This document shows, piece by piece, positions 7,944-9,945 of a DNA stretch of 9,945 nucleotides; within the stretch, counting starts at the first letter, position 1; every line of letters starts with the position of its first letter. The position numbers were made by a program, and so were the translations under genes. The notes beneath the pieces were generated by a model. The model ran no database searches and was not told the origin of the DNA. It was given only the letters and a program-made list of their open reading frames with translations. The DNA is from Clostridia bacterium (lineage in GTDB: Bacteria; Bacillota; Clostridia; Lachnospirales; Lachnospiraceae). Location: assembly GCA_026000945.1 (NCBI GenBank), contig BNZI01000023.1, positions 1-9,945 of the forward strand, read 5' to 3'.

Positions 7944-7974
7944 ATTGATTTAAATAATCAATTCAAACATTTGA
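7944..7974. promoter_or_regulatory. Adjacent inverted repeats upstream of lacI
   Basis: ATTGATT-taaat-AATCAAT (7944-7962) is followed directly by TCAAACATTTGA (7963-7974), both symmetrical. They lie about 16 bases upstream of the candidate lacI -35. They are not conserved in copy B, except that the second corresponds to TCCAAACGCTTGAC there. They may be operator sites or products of decay. Confidence 0.25.
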
Positions 7975-7992
7975 CATGGATTTTTTAAAACA

Positions 7993-8041
7993 AAATATGC
8001 CCAGTATCTGCAATTTTTCACACTGCAGAGCGGGCATATTT
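7993..8041 (-). terminator. Strong two-part hairpin, intrinsic terminator for the minus strand
   Basis: AAATATGCCC (7993-8002) pairs perfectly with GGGCATATTT (8032-8041), and inside it TCTGCA (8007-8012) pairs with TGCAGA (8024-8029) around an 11-base loop. On the minus strand the stem ends in GGGCATATTTTGTTTT, a good U-rich tail. It lies about 40 bases beyond the stop codon of the coding scrap at 8080-8166 and about 290 bases beyond the membrane-protein gene. It also insulates lacI from transcription coming through the accessory segment. Confidence 0.6.
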
Positions 8042-8079
8042 CTATTGATAAAAAACTGAAAACGATCCATAAAAAACAC

Positions 8080-8166
8080 TTACGGATCTACAGGAATGCT
8101 ATTGAAATAAAGATCATCCGGGCAAACATCTTGTCGTGAATCCATTCGATACTCAAACCGGCGAGT
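8080..8166 (-). pseudogene. Possible 3' remnant of a lost gene
   Basis: A 28-codon minus-strand frame preceded by a stop ends in DVCPDDLYFNSIPVDP and TAA (8080-8082), right before the terminator at 7993-8041. Its composition looks like a real C-terminus. Upstream the reading would have to continue in another frame (NGKTPYLDFKSFQELRS, about 8180-8233), so a frameshift is needed. A second minus frame also stays open across the same bases. The family is not recognised; this is only a plausible relic. Confidence 0.25.
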
Positions 8167-8328
8167 CTAACTGTATTGAAAATAGTAAGACTTCTAAGTT
8201 CTTGAAAAGACTTGAAATCAAGATAAGGTGTTTTTCCATTCTATTACGTACTTACAAGTCTTAAAATTGGCAACTATACGAAACGAAATCTATTGAATAA
8301 GGTGGTAGGTAATACTACTCTTATTTTG

Positions 8329-9027
8329 TTAGATATCTTTTCGAAATTTGTGTAAGAATAACCTAATGATTAAATATAATATCATAACAAAAAATATTAT
8401 AACGAAGAATATTACTTTGATTAGGAATGGTAAGATATTATAATACAAACAAAAGACCAAACCAATAAAGGCTAAGACATCAAACCAAAAAGCTTTTAAA
8501 AATGCTAATAGATAAACATGAATATCCCAAGGGTATTCCTTATAATATTGCCTGTAGTAAAACCTATACTTTTTGCTACGTAAAGGCAAAGAAGCCTTTT
8601 TAATATACCGATCATAAAGCCGATCAATATTAAAGCATACACTATTCCAATCATGTTGAATCACGAATAATTGTAATGTATTATGAGGATCTATGGATGC
8701 AAGGGTTTCTGCCAAGTCTCTTACTTGATGTCTAAAATCCGAAGAAATATATAAAGGGTATTTGCTATTAATATGTTCAAAATATTTCAGAAACTCTTTC
8801 AATTTAAGCAACGGAATTTTTTTATATAAATAAGGTTCTACAAATTGAAAAAGTGGAAAATAAACTGTATTTAGATATTCCCTAGCTAATTCATTGGTTA
8901 AAGGTTTTTCGTTTCGAGTGAAAATGATAATATTAACACTCGCAGTAATAAGAACAGGTATAAGAACAGAAATCCATTGTTCTATATATTGCGGTAGAGA
9001 AAGAAAAAAGTTTTTTATCGTTTCCAT
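8329..9027 (-). CDS. Unrecognised membrane protein with three predicted transmembrane segments
   Basis: I do not recognise a named family. The 232 residues show one hydrophobic segment near the N-terminus (about 19-36, VLIPVLITASVNIIIF). A charged, aromatic-rich region follows (about 37-175) with FPLFQFVEPYLYKKIPLLKL and many tyrosines and lysines. Two closely spaced helices (about 180-197 and 200-224) precede a basic tail. There is no signal peptidase site and no enzymatic motif. The gene is alone, AT-rich, and lies inside the segment bounded by the duplicated promoter repeats, so horizontal acquisition is likely. The ATG at 9025-9027 lacks a close ribosome site: AAAGG sits 16 bases upstream. 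An ATA three codons earlier (9034-9036) is better spaced but would be a very rare start. A defence or cargo role is only a guess from context. Confidence 0.7.
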   Translation of the reverse strand: METIKNFFLSLPQYIEQWISVLIPVLITASVNIIIFTRNEKPLTNELAREYLNTVYFPLFQFVEPYLYKKIPLLKLKEFLKYFEHINSKYPLYISSDFRHQVRDLAETLASIDPHNTLQLFVIQHDWNSVCFNIDRLYDRYIKKASLPLRSKKYRFYYRQYYKEYPWDIHVYLLAFLKAFWFDVLAFIGLVFCLYYNILPFLIKVIFFVIIFFVMILYLIIRLFLHKFRKDI

Positions 9028-9124
9028 CGTTTGTATTGGTTTACCTTTCTATATTAATAAAACTATAGAAAAATTAATATCCTTGATATAACGAAGATTA
9101 AAAAATTCATCGCATTCTTTTCTA

Positions 9125-9156
9125 GTCAGACAATTTTACGAGATAATTGCCCTGAC
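9125..9156. other. Interrupted inverted repeat upstream of the membrane-protein gene
   Basis: GTCAG and CAATT (9125-9129, 9131-9135) pair with AATTG and CTGAC (9145-9149, 9152-9156) around a 9-base loop: ten base pairs with small bulges. It lies about 100 bases upstream of the membrane-protein start. It could be a leader structure, an operator or a remnant of a terminator. There is no adjacent T run on either strand. Confidence 0.35.
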
Positions 9157-9579
9157 GTTACAAAATCAGTAAGAAACACTAAATTTTAAGAGTAATTGTT
9201 CATCTACTTCGTTCTACATCACGAATCTAAATTTTCGTTACTTTTCATTAGCTAGATCATTTATTTAAAGTTTTTTATGTAGTCACAATATTTTTAATCT
9301 TGCCAAAACTATTGATATAGATTATAAAAGCTCTTGACAAAACATTAGGAACAAATTCTGATTGTTCATTCTATCGGTAAATGTGCGTTTAAATATACTA
9401 TATCTAAAAGGAAAATTCAACAAAAATCAAACTAAAGATCGAAAACGCAATAACTTCCCTTATGCCGTTTCAATAAAAAAGGCACTACAAAACAATATAC
9501 TTACTATGATAGATACACATACTATTTTTTTCATTCAAATCCATAAAAATCCGTGACTAAACAAAATACCCCCATCTAG

Positions 9580-9681
9580 TTAATCTTTTGTATGAAATGA
9601 AATATCTTTTCCATCGTTTAAATATCTGACGAGCGGCAGAGTGCCACCCCTACGGGTTTTCTCTAAAATTTCTGACCTATT
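9580..9681 (-). pseudogene. Possible coding scrap with a GC-rich islet
   Basis: A 33-codon minus frame between two stops reads with protein-like composition, including RRGGTLPLVRYLNDGKDISF. Its bases at 9627-9656 are much richer in G and C than the surrounding region. It has no start codon and no ribosome site. The other minus-strand frame over the islet reads PVGVALCRSSDI, so the frame itself is unsure. It may be the tail of a deleted gene or part of a repeat. Confidence 0.2.
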
Positions 9682-9745
9682 TTAATATATAAGGTAACTT
9701 TTGCATCATAGCTTAATTCCCATATACTTACATTTTTATATAAAA

Positions 9746-9757
9746 GCAAACGATTGC
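9746..9757. promoter_or_regulatory. LacI-family operator-like site upstream of the flavoprotein gene
   Basis: GCAAACGATTGC is a near-perfect palindrome with the central CG typical of LacI/PurR operators; only one symmetrical pair is mismatched. It ends 35 bases before the candidate -10 (9793-9798) and adjoins the left edge of repeat copy B. Binding by the LacI-family protein encoded at 6792-7814 is inferred from the site type and the neighbourhood. Confidence 0.4.
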
Positions 9758-9887
9758 GTAATTTCGATTAGATTTTATTCTATTCTATTGTATATAATAC
9801 TTTATACCATATAAAACATATAAGAACGATAGGTAAAGTAGGTGATTAATTGAAGCTACAAATCCAAACGCTTGACACAGATTTTTT
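9758..9887 (+). repeat. Diverged 130-bp direct repeat, copy B (intact flavoprotein promoter and start)
   Basis: This is the partner of 7857-7986, aligned without gaps. It carries the candidate -10, the near-palindrome TTTATACCATATAAA (9801-9815), the ribosome site and the first codons of the flavoprotein gene. Because it includes a functional gene start, copy B is the working copy for that gene. Confidence 0.85.
9793..9815 (+). promoter_or_regulatory. Candidate flavoprotein promoter -10 and overlapping palindrome
   Basis: TATAAT at 9793-9798 is a perfect -10 hexamer, but no good -35 stands 16-18 bases upstream, which would fit an activator-dependent or weak promoter. The imperfect palindrome TTTATACCATATAAA (9801-9815) would cover the transcription start. 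The predicted leader is about 45 bases. Confidence 0.4.
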
Positions 9888-9945
9888 GATTATTGGCGGA
9901 GGAACTGCCGGTTGTTATGCTGCTTTAAGCTTTTGCGAACATTCC
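9850..9945 (+). CDS. FAD-binding flavoprotein, N-terminus only (fumarate reductase/AprA-like Rossmann fold)
   Basis: Only the first 32 codons are in the window and the frame is open at the right edge. The segment TDFLIIGGGTAGCYAAL is a classical N-terminal FAD-binding Rossmann motif (GGGTAG) preceded by a hydrophobic beta strand. This is typical of flavoprotein subunits of the fumarate reductase, aspartate oxidase and adenylylsulfate reductase group; the substrate cannot be told from so short a piece. The start must be TTG at 9850-9852: an in-frame TAA (9847-9849) lies directly before it and there is no ATG or GTG ahead of the FAD motif. AGGTG lies about 5 bases upstream. It is the only gene on the plus strand and faces away from lacI, which suggests control by that regulator. 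Confidence 0.8.
   Translation, partial: MKLQIQTLDTDFLIIGGGTAGCYAALSFCEHS

Larger units (their letters stand above)
7857..7986 (+). repeat. Diverged 130-bp direct repeat, copy A (lacI promoter region plus dead flavoprotein start)
   Basis: This stretch aligns without gaps to 9758-9887 (offset 1901 bases) with about 102 of 130 positions identical by hand count. The best part is CATATAAAACATATAA. In copy B the right end is the start of the flavoprotein gene. Copy A still reads IQTFDMDF against IQTLDTDF, but its start codon has become TTT and an in-frame TAA lies at 7955-7957. Copy A is therefore a broken gene start fused to the lacI promoter region. Confidence 0.85.
9028..9849. other. Long AT-rich intergenic region without a convincing gene
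   Basis: These 822 bases hold no supported gene. Visible items are a hairpin at 9125-9156, a short open minus frame at 9580-9681 that includes a small GC-rich islet (9627-9656), an operator-like site at 9746-9757, and repeat copy B from 9758 on. A plus-strand 64-codon frame (9362-9556) has no ribosome site and poor composition, and was not accepted. The rest appears to be decayed DNA. Confidence 0.6.

Noticed and set aside
9362..9556. 64-codon plus-strand open frame
   Set aside because: No ribosome site, AT-driven composition (Asn, Lys, Ile) and no recognisable domain; treated as non-coding.

Overview
The window is low-GC bacterial DNA. It encodes a lipoprotein-anchored FecCD-type uptake system, a clostridial-style secreted glucosaminidase (SH3b domain plus cadherin-like C-terminus), a low-molecular-weight D,D-carboxypeptidase, a LacI-family regulator and an FAD flavoprotein. 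The Shine-Dalgarno sites are strong and AGGAG-like. Together these point to an anaerobic Bacillota, most likely a Clostridia or Lachnospiraceae-like lineage. This is inference from protein style; no rRNA or other marker gene is present.

Layout. (1) 1-1570, minus: the secreted glucosaminidase, cut by the left window edge, with a very good promoter at 1645-1673. (2) 1818-2307: a miniature inverted-repeat element (MITE 1). (3) 2362-3537, minus: the D,D-carboxypeptidase. (4) 3687-6406, minus: three overlapping genes for ATPase, permease and substrate-binding lipoprotein of a siderophore/heme/cobalamin-type ABC importer, transcribed in the order binding protein, permease, ATPase. (5) 6466-6792: a second, inverted member of the same element family (MITE 2), sitting exactly on the lacI stop codon. 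(6) 6792-7814, minus: the LacI-family regulator. (7) 7857-9887: a rearranged accessory segment. Two diverged 130-bp copies of a promoter plus gene-start region (7857-7986 and 9758-9887) flank about 1.77 kb of AT-rich DNA that holds one unrecognised membrane-protein gene, a terminator and scraps of broken coding sequence. (8) 9850 to the right edge, plus: the start of an FAD-binding flavoprotein with a TTG start codon.

How it fits together. Removing MITE 2 and one TA leaves lacI ending in TAA, 56 bases before the binding-protein gene on the same strand, so the regulator and importer were once close neighbours and may have been co-transcribed. Removing the accessory segment places lacI and the flavoprotein gene back to back around a shared promoter region, the usual arrangement for a LacI-type regulator and its target. 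A GCAAACGATTGC operator-like site remains upstream of the flavoprotein gene. The window therefore seems to be a regulator-centred locus altered twice by insertions. No CRISPR array, rRNA or tRNA was seen. I found no clear new multi-gene system; the most unusual content is the MITE family and the duplicated-promoter island with its orphan membrane protein.
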